Assembly (NCBI GenBank): GCA_023078685.1
Contig: JALGAS010000003.1
Coordinates: 4,278,001-4,342,000 of the forward strand
Length of the DNA: 64,000 bases
Origin: Neopestalotiopsis rosae
Taxonomy: Eukaryota > Ascomycota > Sordariomycetes > Amphisphaeriales > Sporocadaceae
Direction: 5' to 3'
The notes under the pieces: generated by a model
What the model saw: only the letters and a program-made list of their open reading frames with translations
Databases searched by the model: none
What the model was told of the DNA's origin: nothing
Position numbers and translations under genes: made by a program
In this document: piece after piece, positions 1 to 14,300 of the stretch
How the letters are laid out: every line of letters starts with the position of its first letter
Numbering within the stretch: the first letter of the stretch is position 1

Positions 1-404
1 TGGCGCACATTCGCTTCCGTAAGGCCTGGGCTGCCAACGGCCACAGCCTGCGTGAGCTTGCCTTTAAATCGCAGTGCGGCGTCTGGGGCTCCTGGGTTGG
101 CCTCGTCCTCAACCTGCTCGTGCTCGCTGCCCAGTTTTGGGTCGGCGCCTGGCCCGTCGATTACCAATCCATGTCAGCCATTGAACTGGCCGAGAACTTC
201 TTTCTGCAGTATATGGCAGTCCCTATTGTCATCCTCTTCTACTTGGCCCACCGCATCTATTATCGGACGTCCGTGGTGCGTATCAACGAAATGGATATTG
301 ATACGGGCCGCAGAGACTTTAACCTGCCCATCCTGCTCGCCCAGGAGATGGAAGAGAAGAGGAGCTGGCCGCGTTGGAAAAGGATATACAAGTATCTCTG
401 TTAG
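1..404 (+). CDS. Amino-acid permease, C-terminal part (5' end outside window)
   Basis: The reading frame that begins at base 3 is open from the window edge to the TAG at 402-404 and encodes the last ~133 residues of an AAT-family (PF00324-type) fungal amino-acid permease. Visible hallmarks are the AHIRFRKAW segment that normally follows a late membrane helix, two hydrophobic helices (WVGLVLNLLVLAAQFWVG and the one containing LQYMAVPIVILFYLAH), and a short basic/acidic cytosolic tail ending WKRIYKYLC. These transporters import amino acids by proton symport at the plasma membrane. The N-terminal ten or so helices lie upstream of the window, so substrate range cannot be judged. No intron is needed in the visible part. 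Family assignment is firm; the subfamily is not. Confidence 0.88.
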   Translation, partial: AHIRFRKAWAANGHSLRELAFKSQCGVWGSWVGLVLNLLVLAAQFWVGAWPVDYQSMSAIELAENFFLQYMAVPIVILFYLAHRIYYRTSVVRINEMDIDTGRRDFNLPILLAQEMEEKRSWPRWKRIYKYLC

Positions 405-1230
405 ATGGACGCAATCTTGTCCAATGATTGTTAAACCCCCTTTCTTGTTTCATTGGGGTTCTGTTAGATGCGGGAATAATAGATTTTGCCACGAGGCTCA
501 GCCGCTGCTTGCCTAGCGACTTGGTCTTTTACCTTGTGTGTGTTTACCTCCTGTTGTGTGGTATTTGATGAACTTAGCAGGGCGTCTAGGGGGTTGATTA
601 TGTAGTCTTTGTTTTGGTCTTTTTGTGTCGTCGTACGATTGCCCGTGGCTTGTTGTGTCAAAACACCAGAGGGAGGGAGGGAGTGAGCAATCAAGACAAA
701 TTTCTTCTCGAAAGGAAAAATTGTGGTTGTACAGGAATTTTGACTTTTCTTTTCTTCCTGAAATTACATCAATCTATAACACTTCATACGGAACGACTTT
801 TGCTGCCGATTTATATGCTTTTCCTGACTTTTGTAGATATATGACTTTTGAATCATGCAAGAATGTAACTCGTACAGCCTTGGACGTAATCGTGGATCCT
901 ACGATTCAATGGATCGTTTTATCGTGATGACTTGTTTATATACATATGAGGCGTATCTCAGGCTTTTGGTGGATCTAAACAGTAAAAAGAGTGAACAATG
1001 CGGCCTTTAAGTCGGCCTGGATCATCATCGTCAACGAGCCAGGCTATCTCAAACGAGAGCTCTGATGGATTACTAGCGAGCGCCTGATATTCGGCATCAT
1101 AAATTTGTTTTCTTTCCTACATCTGTATCATTTCTGCTAACAGCGCTTATGCAACGTCAATAGACAATTGGCGCAACCAGCGCCTCTGTACGCTTTTGCG
1201 TAGGTTGTCAGTCAATCGTGAGGTCCCGTC
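405..1230. other. Intergenic, convergent 3' ends
   Basis: This lies between the permease stop and the stop of the GH47 mannosidase on the other strand. Short open frames (e.g. 625-927) have no coding character. It probably carries the two 3' UTRs; I see no other feature. Confidence 0.6.
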
Positions 1231-3463
<2,233 letters not shown>

Positions 3464-4720
3464 TCTACGACGCCCCTACACTAAGGCGAGCAGCCACGTC
3501 GGACAGAGCTTGCTTCCTGACACGGGATTGGTGTCGTTTGTCTCGTCAATTCGATCGGCGGCGGTTCGTTTCGAGAATTCGAGGGAGGCGAGCAGCAAAA
3601 TGCAGAGGTGCCTTGGGAGGTTTGATTGTAGGCAAGGTGCTTACACCGTATGTAGCTCTCTTTCTCAAAGACAAGGCAAGGCGCCACCAGGGAGAAGGAA
3701 TAAGCTTATACAACAAGAGTCTTGAAATACAGTGCTGAATAGACCAATGTACAAGGTGAAATAGGAGAGGTATGAAAAGATCCGTTCCCTCTGTGTTCTA
3801 TCGTGACATCGTAATCATCAACAATAGCAACAGCAACGGCGTCAACAACAAGGGGCGGCCAGCAGCAACGGCGTATGTATGGCGAATGGAATTGACCATT
3901 CTTCTTGCTGGGAGAGATGGGAATATTATGGGGACAGACAAGACGACTTGTTCCCTAGCACAGCACCTATGATTAGGCCAGGTACACCCAAAGTTGCGAA
4001 CTGTTAATAATAATTCTTAGCGTTCGGTCCCTACCTTCCACGCTTCATGTCACTGTTTCCAGAAGCCGGCACAGGATCCACGTAGACAAAAAGGTACATT
4101 TTGTCTAGGGACCACGTAAAGGACAGCTGGATTTTCTGGGCTATCGAGTCTTGGCGGAGCCGCTTGGCCGCGGAGGTTTATGTACTTTGCACCCATACCT
4201 AACGGCGTAGTTAGCGAAGGTAAAAGGTACACGGGTCGCAGGGACCGGGACCCCTCTAACGGCAATGGCGGCCTTGCAGATCTCCAATGTCGAAAACATA
4301 CCCTATGGTCGGTCGTACGCATGTTTAGGTATCTTCAAATGGCTGCTTGCATACATGAGTCAAATCTACACACAATGTGACTGAAGAACGGCAGACTTAT
4401 ACTCGCATCAAAGCCACAAAATCGGACAATAATCTGTGAAGTATGCATACATAGAGGGAGTCATACGTTTTCTGCCCAAGCCCAGCGAGTTGCATCTATG
4501 CGGCCCAAGGGATAGTACATAAAACCGTCCTCTCCTGAACCAACGTGACCGACCCAAACGGCTAGCTAATGTATGGAGTCAGGCAGTCATGAACAAGAGA
4601 AGTACGTAGTACTACGATCATCCAAAGTGCGCTCTTCTTCAGAGTTGCTCTTTAATTACCATACAAGCCAACCGTCGTCAGGGTCGCTGCAAATTGTCCA
4701 TCGTAGGATGCTTTGCGACA
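3464..4720. other. Divergent intergenic region between GH47 and ATG10
   Basis: About 1.26 kb between two start codons, so it should hold both promoters and 5' UTRs. Short open frames here (e.g. 4050-4322 on the minus strand) show no recognisable protein. I see no defined regulatory motif. Confidence 0.5.
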
Positions 4721-5546
4721 ATGAACCGCTCTACATATCACAGCTACCCTTTCCTTAGCATAGAAGAATTTGCCGAAGTCTGTCACCACCTCGACAACAA
4801 GTACTGTCAGGCTACCTTGGGTCCCGTCCGCAGACAATGGAAACTCCGGGTCCATAGGGCACTTGATATGGTATTCGGCTCCGACTCGGGGTTCACTACG
4901 TTTGTGCAGATCACGCGACCTCTTGAAGAAACTGGAGACCTTGACGAGCTGGAATCATACTTGGATAGTTTTTCCATCGGCGCAAATTCTCGAGATGATC
5001 CAAACCTGTCCATGCAGGTAGATGAAGACCTCGAAGAACTGGTCAAGGAGCCATCACGGCCCAGGATTGGTCATGTCAAATATGAAATCCATCTCCACCC
5101 AACCTACCAGGCGCCATGTCTATGGTTCAGCATACATGACCTGCCTGCAGACGAAGCAGCTTTTGACGTTGACACTGTCTTCCGTCGCCTGGTACCCGAT
5201 CAATTCAAGAGTGCCCTTCGTGGTGCTGGTCCCATAGGAGGCATCTCAGCTGACGTGAGTTCTATTCACCTCACTCTTCTTCTTTTTCTTCGGATGGAGC
5301 TGTATCAAGAGTCAACAATGCATCCCATTTGGCAGGAGTGAGTATATTAGCTCTACCTCGTCAGCTAACATGACTTCATAGCATCATCCCATCACAGGAG
5401 TGCCAGCATTCTTCGTCCACCCCTGTCTTCTCGGTGACGCAATGGCTGGCTTCGACTGCGCAAAGGAGGATTATCTCATGGTCTGGCTAGGTCTGGTGGG
5501 CGGCTGCGTCGGGCTTTGGGTGCCCAAGGAAATGGCACTGAGCTAA
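4721..5546 (+). CDS. ATG10: Ubiquitin-like-conjugating enzyme Atg10
   Basis: Two exons, 4721-5254 and 5382-5546, are separated by a 127-nt intron (donor GTGAGT, acceptor TAG); the spliced protein has 232 residues. Atg10 is the E2-like enzyme that passes Atg12 from Atg7 to Atg5 in autophagosome formation. The C-terminal half carries the family signature: an LWFSIHDLPADE segment, DTVFRRLVPDQFK, then across the splice junction GGISADHHPITGVPAFFVHP and the active-site cysteine in the HPCLLGDAM motif, ending with VWLGLVGGCVGLWVPKEMALS. I chose the ATG at 4721 (MNRSTYHSYPFLS) because it opens the conserved N-terminal helix region. The stop lies only 124 bp from the stop of the convergent U2 B'' gene. 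Confidence 0.93.
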
Positions 5547-5670
5547 GCGCCTCAATATCCAGGAGCAGCCACATGAGAAGCAGCACAAGACCAACACCGT
5601 GAACCTTTCTCTTTCTCTTCTTTTCTGGCTGTTTTGTGACACAGGTGGGCGTTCTTCACTTTGACACTTC

Positions 5671-6417
5671 TCACTCGTCGTCACTGTCACTTTCTTCCTC
5701 CATGGCAACGTCGCCATCGCTGTCTTCCTCTTCGTCCTCTTCGTCACGGCCTCTCTTCTGGCCTCGCGCCTCTTCAGTCGACGGAGCTGCAGGTGAAGCA
5801 GCAGGCGGTTTTGCTGGAAGTCCACTAGGAGCTGACGGAACAGCCGCGGCAGTCGTACCAGGGGCAGGCGCATTAAAGATGCTTTGTTGAGTGGCCGTCA
5901 TCTCGACATTGGCTGCGGCGCCACCCTTTTCGGGAATGTTGTAGGTGCCGTCAAGTTTGGAGACAACATCCGACTTGCCCTTGGCATATTGTATCCTCTA
6001 GTAGACATTGACTGGTCAGCATTGAGTAGAGTTTTGCGCAAGAGGGCGCAAACTCACCAGGGCTTGCCCCAAGAATACGAAACCCTCGAGTGAGCGCATG
6101 GCCTGCGTGGCCGCTTGAAGATCGCGAAAGACGATGTGGGCTTGACCGCGCATCTTGGCGGTTTTCATGCAAACAACATCGAGCACGGGGCCGTACGTGG
6201 AAAAGAGCATGTAGAGAGCAGTTTTCAGGTCGGCCTTTTGAATCTTAGAGGAAGGAACGTTCGAGACATAGAGACTAGAGTACACAATTCAGCATTGATT
6301 CGATTGTAGAGTGTAACTGACTAGGGAAAAGGGCGTTCCAGCTCACGTTTGGTTTGGCGGCACAGGAGCTGCCTTGCCTTGAGTAGGCGCCTTTGCTGGC
6401 GGTTGTCGCTTCGACAT
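5671..6417 (-). CDS. MSL1: U2 snRNP B''/U1A-type RRM protein (Msl1-like)
   Basis: Three exons: 6417-6347, 6274-6058 and 5997-5671, with introns of 72 and 60 nt; spliced length is 204 residues. One RRM occupies roughly residues 23-102, with RNP2 TLYVSNV and RNP1 RGQAHIVF, and a segment typical of the U1A/U2B'' family (LYMLFSTYGPVLDVVCMKT). It should bind U2 snRNA stem-loop IV in the nucleus as part of the spliceosome. The second half is low-complexity: Ala/Pro-rich, then KRGRDEEDEEED and an acidic tail ending ESDSDDE. Only one RRM is present, as in yeast Msl1 and unlike metazoan U2B''. The start ATG precedes SKRQPPAKAPTQGK. It shares a 529-bp divergent promoter region with the ARPC1 gene. Confidence 0.92.
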
Positions 6418-6946
6418 GGTGAATTTTCTAGGGCGCCAACAAGATGTCCTCGATATGTGAACTTTTCAATGTCGCAATCCTCGTGTGGATGGGTGCAGAA
6501 AGCCGGGTGGAATATTGTGTGTCGTCGATTTTGGTGCTGGTGTCGCAGTACGAGATCGTGTTTTTGGAGCTCGACGCCCAAGCTTCTGGGACGCTTTTCG
6601 GGAGGTTTGTCAAAGCCAACCAATCCGTCGATCCTAAAGTCTATCGATTGGGAGGCGCCAGACCCTTCTGAGACTTGTTGTACCTTGAGCCTTGATGAGC
6701 TAGCTGAGCGACAGGCGGCTTGAGCAGTGACGCCAACTCCCCGCAGAACCCCACCAAAGCCACCCAAACGCACAAGGAGCTCAACTGTGACGACCATTAC
6801 ATTAGGTACCTAGATTACCATTACCACTTACAACCCCCTTTCTCCCCCAATCATCAATGTACAATACAACATCTCCTACATAGCCACGTCTTGTTGGTGA
6901 TAGTAGAGAGCTACTCCTATCGCCCCGTCGAAATCCATCGCGCACC
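6418..6946. promoter_or_regulatory. Shared divergent promoter, U2 B'' / ARPC1
   Basis: The 529 bp between the two start codons must contain promoters and 5' UTRs for two constitutive genes. CT-rich and CCCC-rich stretches near 6830-6860 lie upstream of the ARPC1 start. No TATA box is evident at a sensible distance. This is an inference from gene orientation. Confidence 0.5.
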
Positions 6947-8180
6947 ATGGCTTCCCCCGAAGTTCACCACCTCTTCCACCACCCGGTGGCTGACCACTCC
7001 TTCTCAGCCGACCGCAATATCCTCGCCGTTGCCAAGGATAACGCCATTGAGCTGTACGGAAAGGCTGGCAATGCTTTCAAGCTCCAGGACGAGTTGAAGG
7101 GACACGACAAGACCATTACCGGCGTCGACATTGCCCCCAACAGTGGCCGTATCGTAACCTGTTCCCAGGGTTTGTTTCCCCTCCTGGTCCGATTGTGCTA
7201 CCGAGCATCGTCTCCCCCAGTCAGCATCACCCTTCTAACTCGGAGTCGCAGATCGTAACGCTCTAGTTTGGGAGCCTTCGCCAACCGGTTACAAGCCCAC
7301 CTTGGTTCTTCTCCGTATTGCGAGAGCTGCTACATGCGTACGCTGGTCACCGTCCGAGACCAAATTTGCCGTCGGCTCTGGCGACCGGGTCATTGCCGTC
7401 TGCTACTTCGAGGAGGAGAATGACTGGTGGGTGTCCAAGCATCTGAAGAAGCCAATTCGCAGCACCATTACCAGCGTTTCTTGGCATCCCAACTCAGTCT
7501 TGTTGGCTGCTGGCTCGACTGATGCTCACGCGCGAGTCTTCTCGGCATTCATCAAGGGCGTCGATGCCCGTCCAGAGCCCAGCGCCTGGGGTGAGCGTCT
7601 GCCCTTCAACACAGTTTGCGGCGAGTATCTCAACAACTCGGCCGGATGGGTCCACTCGGTCGCCTTCTCCCCGTCCGGTAACGCGCTCGCCTTTGCTGCT
7701 CATGATAGCAGCATCACTGTCGTGTATCCGTCTGCACCTGAACAGCCCCCCAGTGCCGTCATTAGCATCAACACACAGTTGCTGCCCTTCCAGAGTCTCA
7801 TCTGGAATGGAGAGGCTGAGATCATTGCTGCCGGCTATGACTGTGAGGCTTTCAGATTCAAGGGAGACGCATCTGGCTGGCAGATCGCCGGAACCCTAGA
7901 GTCCAAGGGACGACCCGGCTTGGGTGATGCTCGCGAAGAGTCTGCCTTGAACATGTTCAGGCAAATGGATCTGAAGGGCAAGGTCAAAGATGACACTCAG
8001 CTTAAGACAGTTCACCAGAATACGATTTCCACCATCCGTGTCTACGAATCTGATGGTAGCTCTGTATCCAAGTTCAGCAGTAAGTTTCGTCCTTGTTCTC
8101 GTGTTTCCAGATGGTCTCAGTAGCTAACATGGTTTGCAGCGAGTGGTGTTGACGGAAGGGTAGTCATTTGGGATGCTTAG
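6947..8180 (+). CDS. ARC40: Arp2/3 complex subunit 1 (ARPC1/Arc40), WD40 protein
   Basis: Three exons: 6947-7169, 7252-8079 and 8140-8180, with 82- and 60-nt introns, giving 363 residues. The protein is a WD40 beta-propeller that forms part of the seven-subunit Arp2/3 actin-nucleating complex at cortical actin patches. Recognisable blades are HSFSADRNILAVAKDN, LKGHDKTITGVDIAPNSGRI, DRNALVWEPSPTGYKPTL, CVRWSPSETKFAVGSGD, SVSWHPNSVLLAAGSTDA, HSVAFSPSGNALAFAAHDS and the last blade SGVDGRVVIWDA, which is split by the second intron. The insert containing SALNMFRQMD before the last blade is typical of ARPC1, where it contacts activators. The start context is ACCATGG. The length matches the family (~360-375). 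Confidence 0.95.
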
Positions 8181-8431
8181 GTTCCAGTCCCGCATTTACA
8201 CCTCAAATCGAGACAAAGATTCAAACTACTGCAAATGTCCTGCCTGCTTGCCTTTGTGTCTTGTGAATCCTGACTATTCTTAAGAACTTTGCATTCCCTA
8301 CGTTGCTCTTTTACCATCACCTGGAATGTGTCCTCACTTCAACAACCAAATATTACCTTGACCTCACTAGCTGACGCAGCATATTGCCATCCACCTATTA
8401 GAGAGCAACCCTTTGCTTGGCAAAATTCACA

Positions 8432-9478
8432 ATGCCTTCAACCACATCGCCGAGTGATTTCATCTACCAACGTCCATTCTGCTCAGACTCTGCTAGGGCT
8501 GAACCCAGCACCACTATATACCACGGCGAAGAGGGAGGCCCTACGAATCACGGAGCTGGGTATGTGACAACTTCTTCAGGCTATGCCGCACACGCAACGA
8601 ATGACCAGTATCACGAACTTCTAGCACATCCGCCTACAGGTCAATATACAGCTCCGCCTTGTCTTCTTGCTGGTCATCAACAATTGAAATGTTCGCATTG
8701 CTGTGGTGCCTCACACACCGAAAGTCTTCCAAAGTTTGAGCCAGCCACTACCCATATATCCTTGCATTCTGAGCAGGCGAGCTATCATCACACGCAGGAG
8801 AACACTACTGAGTATAGCAAAGGCAGACGAATCTCCCTTGCTACAGAGAGTACCCTTGGTCATCGTACCTTTAGCACATGCAGTAATGCCTCGGATCAAA
8901 TTGAGCAATTATGTGGTGCTCTGAACATTGTTCATGATATTTGTCTTGAGGCTACCAGGGCATATCTCGGCTCACATCATGCCAACAGACAAGCGCGGGC
9001 TAGTCATTCCAATTCTGATAGTCATCACTGCAGGTCTGAAGATCCTATCACAGCGATTGATCACGAAAACAAGACGTCTGGTGTGCCCGAAGACCCGTAC
9101 CACGGCCCAACGGCGTCAAGCCGTGCCCATCCTGTTCCATATCAAGACGGCTCTCAAACCGCAATCCCTCACATCTCGAGCTCTCTCCTCAAAAACATAT
9201 CCAACATATGCAACATGCTTTGGGCAGGATCGCAACGTGATCGCTTGACTGTTCTCAATGTTGAGCGGCTGGCTGTAGACAACATGGCCAAACTGCTGCT
9301 GTGGGGCGAGACAGTGGTTCTAGACGACTCTGAAGGGAAGGCGCTCAACGACTGTGAAACTTTTCATCGCGTCCTTGATGCCGGGAAACACCTATGTGTT
9401 TGGCTGGGTGCTCAAGAATCGCTACGAGACATGGAGGAGCTGGGACGAGCTTGGCCTTATGCGTCGGACCAGATGTGA
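8432..9478 (+). CDS. Hypothetical protein, His/Ser/Thr-rich
   Basis: A single-exon frame of 348 residues starting MPSTTSPSDFIYQRPF, 251 bp after the ARPC1 stop and on the same strand. I do not recognise a domain. The first ~260 residues are low in hydrophobics and rich in His, Ser, Thr and Gln, with a CSHCCGASH cluster near residue 95; a short helix-like segment (LCGALNIVHDICLEATRAYL) follows. The last ~100 residues look folded (NICNMLWAGSQRDRLTVLNV, DNMAKLLLWGETVVLDD, HLCVWLGAQESLRDMEELGR) and are the best part for a homology search. No signal peptide or membrane segment is seen. It may be a nuclear or cytosolic regulatory protein, but that is only a guess from composition. Confidence 0.65.
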   Translation: MPSTTSPSDFIYQRPFCSDSARAEPSTTIYHGEEGGPTNHGAGYVTTSSGYAAHATNDQYHELLAHPPTGQYTAPPCLLAGHQQLKCSHCCGASHTESLPKFEPATTHISLHSEQASYHHTQENTTEYSKGRRISLATESTLGHRTFSTCSNASDQIEQLCGALNIVHDICLEATRAYLGSHHANRQARASHSNSDSHHCRSEDPITAIDHENKTSGVPEDPYHGPTASSRAHPVPYQDGSQTAIPHISSSLLKNISNICNMLWAGSQRDRLTVLNVERLAVDNMAKLLLWGETVVLDDSEGKALNDCETFHRVLDAGKHLCVWLGAQESLRDMEELGRAWPYASDQM

Positions 9479-11355
9479 AAGGGGAGAGGACGGACACATG
9501 TGAACCAGTAGATGCAATGCTGAGAGCCTCAATGGGGATGGTCCTGGACACTGCAATTTCATAGAATGGCAAATCATCAACCGCATTGGGAAGTGGCCAT
9601 TATACACTTGATCTCTGCCGACCGGACAATGAAAATGGCATGGCTGTTCTATGTACCTATCATTTGGTACTTCTCAAAACATTCAACATTCAGGACCGAT
9701 CCCAGAAGGCTGTATGCTGATTCTACAGGTTGCTGTATGAACACAGTATTGTTGGTTGGTTTAGATCACCATAAGCGCATTGTTCTTGGGATCATTTGAA
9801 AAATCATCTACGATGCTATCATGATCACAGCCCCAAGTATCAGTGAGATATCGGCCACAGATATAGAACACCACATCAAATTCCGCAGACTTTGCTTGAG
9901 TCAGACACTTGACGAAGGGTTCCCTTGATTTTACACAAGCCCATTGCGAGATTGTGTCCCTAGCAAAACAAAATATGTGAGCTTTGGCAATATGGTACAT
10001 ATTGCTTTAATTTATCAAGTATTTGGGGACAATATGAATACTATAAAGCTAATAGTACAACGCCAAGCTGATCGGCACAAACCTTGATTGAACACATTGT
10101 ACAGGCCCGACTGATAATGGAGTAAGAATGATGCAAACCGCACGATTACATATGCTCATAAGAAAATTTTATAATTGTGAATAGCTGAACAGCAAGGCCG
10201 AATCAGCATTTGGGCTGAACTCGGAGTTGTACCACATATCTTCCCTCTTGGCAGGTGATTCGGGCCAATGTCAGCCCAGCATGAGGAATCCCCCTGCGAC
10301 AACTGGGTCTTGCTGGGCTGTTTAATGCTACCTTGGGTGATACGAAAACGGCCGCCCCCAAAGATTCCAGTCCGAACGTGCCGTTATTACTTGTATCTAA
10401 GTTTAGAACAGGTATGCGCTTGCTATATTGCAAGCAGGACCAGACCAGTAACAAAGAACAAATGAGGCCGCCTCTCTAGGAATTCCTCGACAGATGCACG
10501 TTGGTGAATTCAAAAGAGCATGGGAGAGTCAATGAGTAGATCCATCCATATGTGCTATGTCGTTGCCATTGAGCCATGCGGATCCGCACTTACGTATGCG
10601 CTCGAGGTGAATGGAGTGCTTGTTTGGCTGAGATGGTTCCAAAGAGGTAGAGAAATGGGTATCTGATACATGTACCGTGGTCCGCCTGCCTGCCCACCAC
10701 TGCCTGGCTGCTGCACACTCGTTCCGTGTCCACTTGCTCGTGCGGCGCAAAAGCTGAGACTGGCTGACGTGAATTCTTGACACTTGTCGCACTCCAAAGA
10801 GCGAACCTCCTGCAAGGGCGGGCCAATGAATCGCTGACGCTATTTGTCTGCTGTAGGTTGGCTGTACTGTAGTAGCTTACCAACTCGTTAGTGGTACGTA
10901 ACGGACTAGCACCCGGCCTACCTGCATACAGGTACTCACTACTACATACTACCACCTAGCACCAGGGACCTCACCTGGATTTAGTCTGTCTGCCACATAT
11001 GCAACGCGTCTTCGTTCAGGCTGTTTTTCTTGAACACATTGCCAACGTGAACACCAATTTCACCGACAAGCCAAAGACGAATACACCGTCACACTCCTGG
11101 CTGACAATTTTGACTTGGCGTTTTAGCTTTCACCTAGCTTAAACTCGCCTCAAGTGCCCGGCATCGACTGTACCGTGCCCTGTGCATTAGCTCTGAGAGC
11201 TGCCTGACTGACGCACTTCCGTCGCCTCCCCAGCTCGGCTTCAGCTTCAGATTTACAACTCTATCTCTCCATCGAAAGCTCCGGAAGCCTCACTACGACA
11301 TAACTCCTCCGTTACTTGACATGATCCAACAGCCGCCGACCGTTGCACCGAGACC
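9479..11355. other. Intergenic, 5' region of VPS10
   Basis: About 1.9 kb without a convincing gene. Short overlapping minus-strand frames at 10529-10955 have no protein character. The part from ~11040 to 11355 is probably the VPS10 promoter and 5' UTR (CT- and CA-rich, many short pyrimidine runs). Confidence 0.5.
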
Positions 11356-14300
11356 ATGATGAGGCCGGACATAATAGCTCTGCCGGCGTCATGGCATAAG
11401 CTACTATTTGCCGTCGCCCTGCTTTGGCAGCTCTTCCTCCTCCCCGCCGTCAACGCCAAGGGCGATCCCAACGTTGTCGTTACCGACTTTGATCACTATC
11501 CCTTCAATCTCAACTACTTTCCCGATTCCGATGTTATTCTCTTCCAGGACCAGAGTGCCGGCACTGTATGGCGCTCCGCTGATGCTGGCGCCAGCTGGGC
11601 CAAGGTCGATGGTGTCGACGAAGGCAAGGCTGCCGCCCTCATCATGCACCAGTACGACTCGACTCGCGCCTACATCTTGACAGAGGGCATGTACCACTGG
11701 CGCACTGAAGATCGCGGCAAGACCTGGAAAACCTTCTTCACCGATGCTGAGCTCGACATCTTCCATCGGGGCGAGTGGTTGACCTTCCATGCCTCCGATC
11801 CCGACAAGATCATGTTCTTCGGCCTCGACTGGATGAGTGGTTACTACGACGAGGTTGTCATGTACACGACAGATGGTTTTGCGTCAGATGCCAAACTCCT
11901 TCGTGGCAACACCGTGGGCTGTTGGTGGGCCAAGTCATCCGAGCTGTTCACAACAGGCGATGAGAAAAAGGACAACAGCCGTGCCCTCTGCATCATCCGA
12001 GGCGACTGGTCCTCGAACAAGGAGGATTATCGACTGTTGATATCGGACAATTACTTCAGCGCCGAGAGCTCCGACGGCGTAATTCAGGAAGAAGAGCCCA
12101 AGTTGAATGGCTATGCCACTGTTCAGGGTGTTATCAACATCGCGGTCGTCAAGAAGTACATCCTTGTGGCAACAGCATCCAAGTACACCGACGAAATGGC
12201 CCTCTATGTGACCGATGATACCAAACGCTGGCACCGCGCCGTCTTCCCTAGCGATCACCGTATCAACGAGGAGGCATACACAGTCTTGGAGGGAACCAAC
12301 TACAGCGTGCAAATCGATGTCATGAATGGACGACCCTCCAATCCCACTGGTGTTTTGCTGACCAGCAACTCCAATGGTACATACTTTACTCGATCTGCCG
12401 AGCACATTAACCAGAATGGCATTGGCCACGTCGATTTCGAGAAGATCTCTGGCATCCAGGGCATTTTTCTCATCAACCAGGTCGACAACTGGGAAGACGT
12501 TGAAGAGAAAGGCGCCGAGAAGAAAAAGATCAAGACCAAGATCACGTTTGACGACGGCAGAACTTTTGAGGCTGTGCGTGCCGGTGACAAGAATATTCAC
12601 CTTCACTCTGTGACTGAGATGAATAACGTTGGTCGTGTCTTCTCCAGTCCAGCTCCTGGCCTCGTCATGGGAAATGGCAATACTGGTGATTACCTCGAGT
12701 CCTACTCTGATGCCGACCTCTACGTTTCCGATGATGCAGGCAGGACCTGGCTCAAGGGTCTGGACGGTCCGCACAAATATGAGTTTGGAGACCAGGGCTC
12801 CATCCTCGTGGCAGTTCCAGACACTAAGGAAAACGACGTCTCGGAAATCAAGTATTCGCTAAATCACGGCAAAGAGTGGTCCAAAGTCAAGCTTCCCAAG
12901 GACCTGAAGATCCGCCCCTGGATTCTGACTACCACTCAAGACTCGACTAGTCTGACTTTCGTCCTTACAGCAGAGTCGTCCGATTCCAAGTACCACATCA
13001 TCCAGATCGACTTTGAAGGTCTGCATGAGGACACCTGCAAGGATTCCGACATGGAAGACTGGTGGGCAAGGACAGATGATGACGGTAAAGCAAGCTGTCT
13101 CATGGGTCACAAACAAAAGTACCACCGACGCAAGAAGGATGCCGAATGTTTCATCAAGCAAGAGTTTAAGGATCCCGTTCCCATCTCTGAGCAGTGTGAT
13201 TGCAGCGAGGCTGACTTTGAGTGTGACTTCAACTTTGTCAGAAAAGATGGCAAATGTGAAAAGGCGGGCCCAATCATTCCACCTGCGGGTGCCTGCGAGA
13301 AGGGAGACCCAGACGAGACATTCAAAGGCACTAGTGGCTGGCGCTTGGTCCCAGGAAACGACTGTAAACGCGAGAGCGGTGCGCAGAAGGATGACCTCAA
13401 GGAATGGAAATGCTCAGACGCCGTCTTGGCCCCTGGGGGTGGTGAGGCCAGTGGCGACATCAACAGCACTCGCACTTCGATCAAGGGCGACTACGCATCA
13501 TTCGACAGGCACTATCTCGAGCACGGCGACTCGAGTTCTTCTACAGACGAGACCGTCATTATGAGACCGGTGGGTTCTGGAGGTACAAGTGCTGGAGATA
13601 TCATGATCACCCATGATCACGGCAAGTCGTGGACTACGCCCAAGCAGCTGGAGGACGAGTCCGTCTGGGCTATCTCATCGCATCAATACTACAAGGACAT
13701 AGTCTTCTTCCTTACACAGAAGGGCAAGGTCATCTACTCTGTCGATCGAGGACAGCATTTCTACACGTTTGAGACGCCTTATCCTCCAGATACGTCACGA
13801 TTCGCTTCTCCGTGGTCGTTCCATCCCGACCACAAGGACTGGCTGATTTTTCACGGCAAAAAATGCGACGGCGACGTCTGTCACGATGTTGCCTCCGTAT
13901 CCAAAGATCGGGGTGATAACTGGGAGACACTGTCGCGATTCGTGGGGCGGTGTGAGTTCACGGGCTCCCAGGCCTACCGAGGGTTCGGAAGACCGGAAAA
14001 ACAAGTCGTGTGTCTTCAAAAGGAGCGGGAGGACAACGAGGAGGGTAACCCGTGGAATCTGATTTATACGGACGACTTCATTGAGGATAAGAGCAACATG
14101 AAGGTCCTTCATCGCAACACAAAAGACTTTGCTACAATGGCTGAATTCATCGTCGTGGCCACGGAGAACCGCACAGCTAACACTCTTCACGCCTGGGCCA
14201 GTGTCAACGGACGTGACTACTCTCAGGCCCACTGGCCCTACAACTTCGAGGTAGCCCATGAAAGTCTCTACACTGTATTGGACAGCTCGACACATGCGGT

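Noticed and set aside
11935..12774. 279-codon minus-strand frame inside VPS10
   Set aside because: A shadow of the VPS10 coding strand in codon-biased sequence; it has no independent start or motif.
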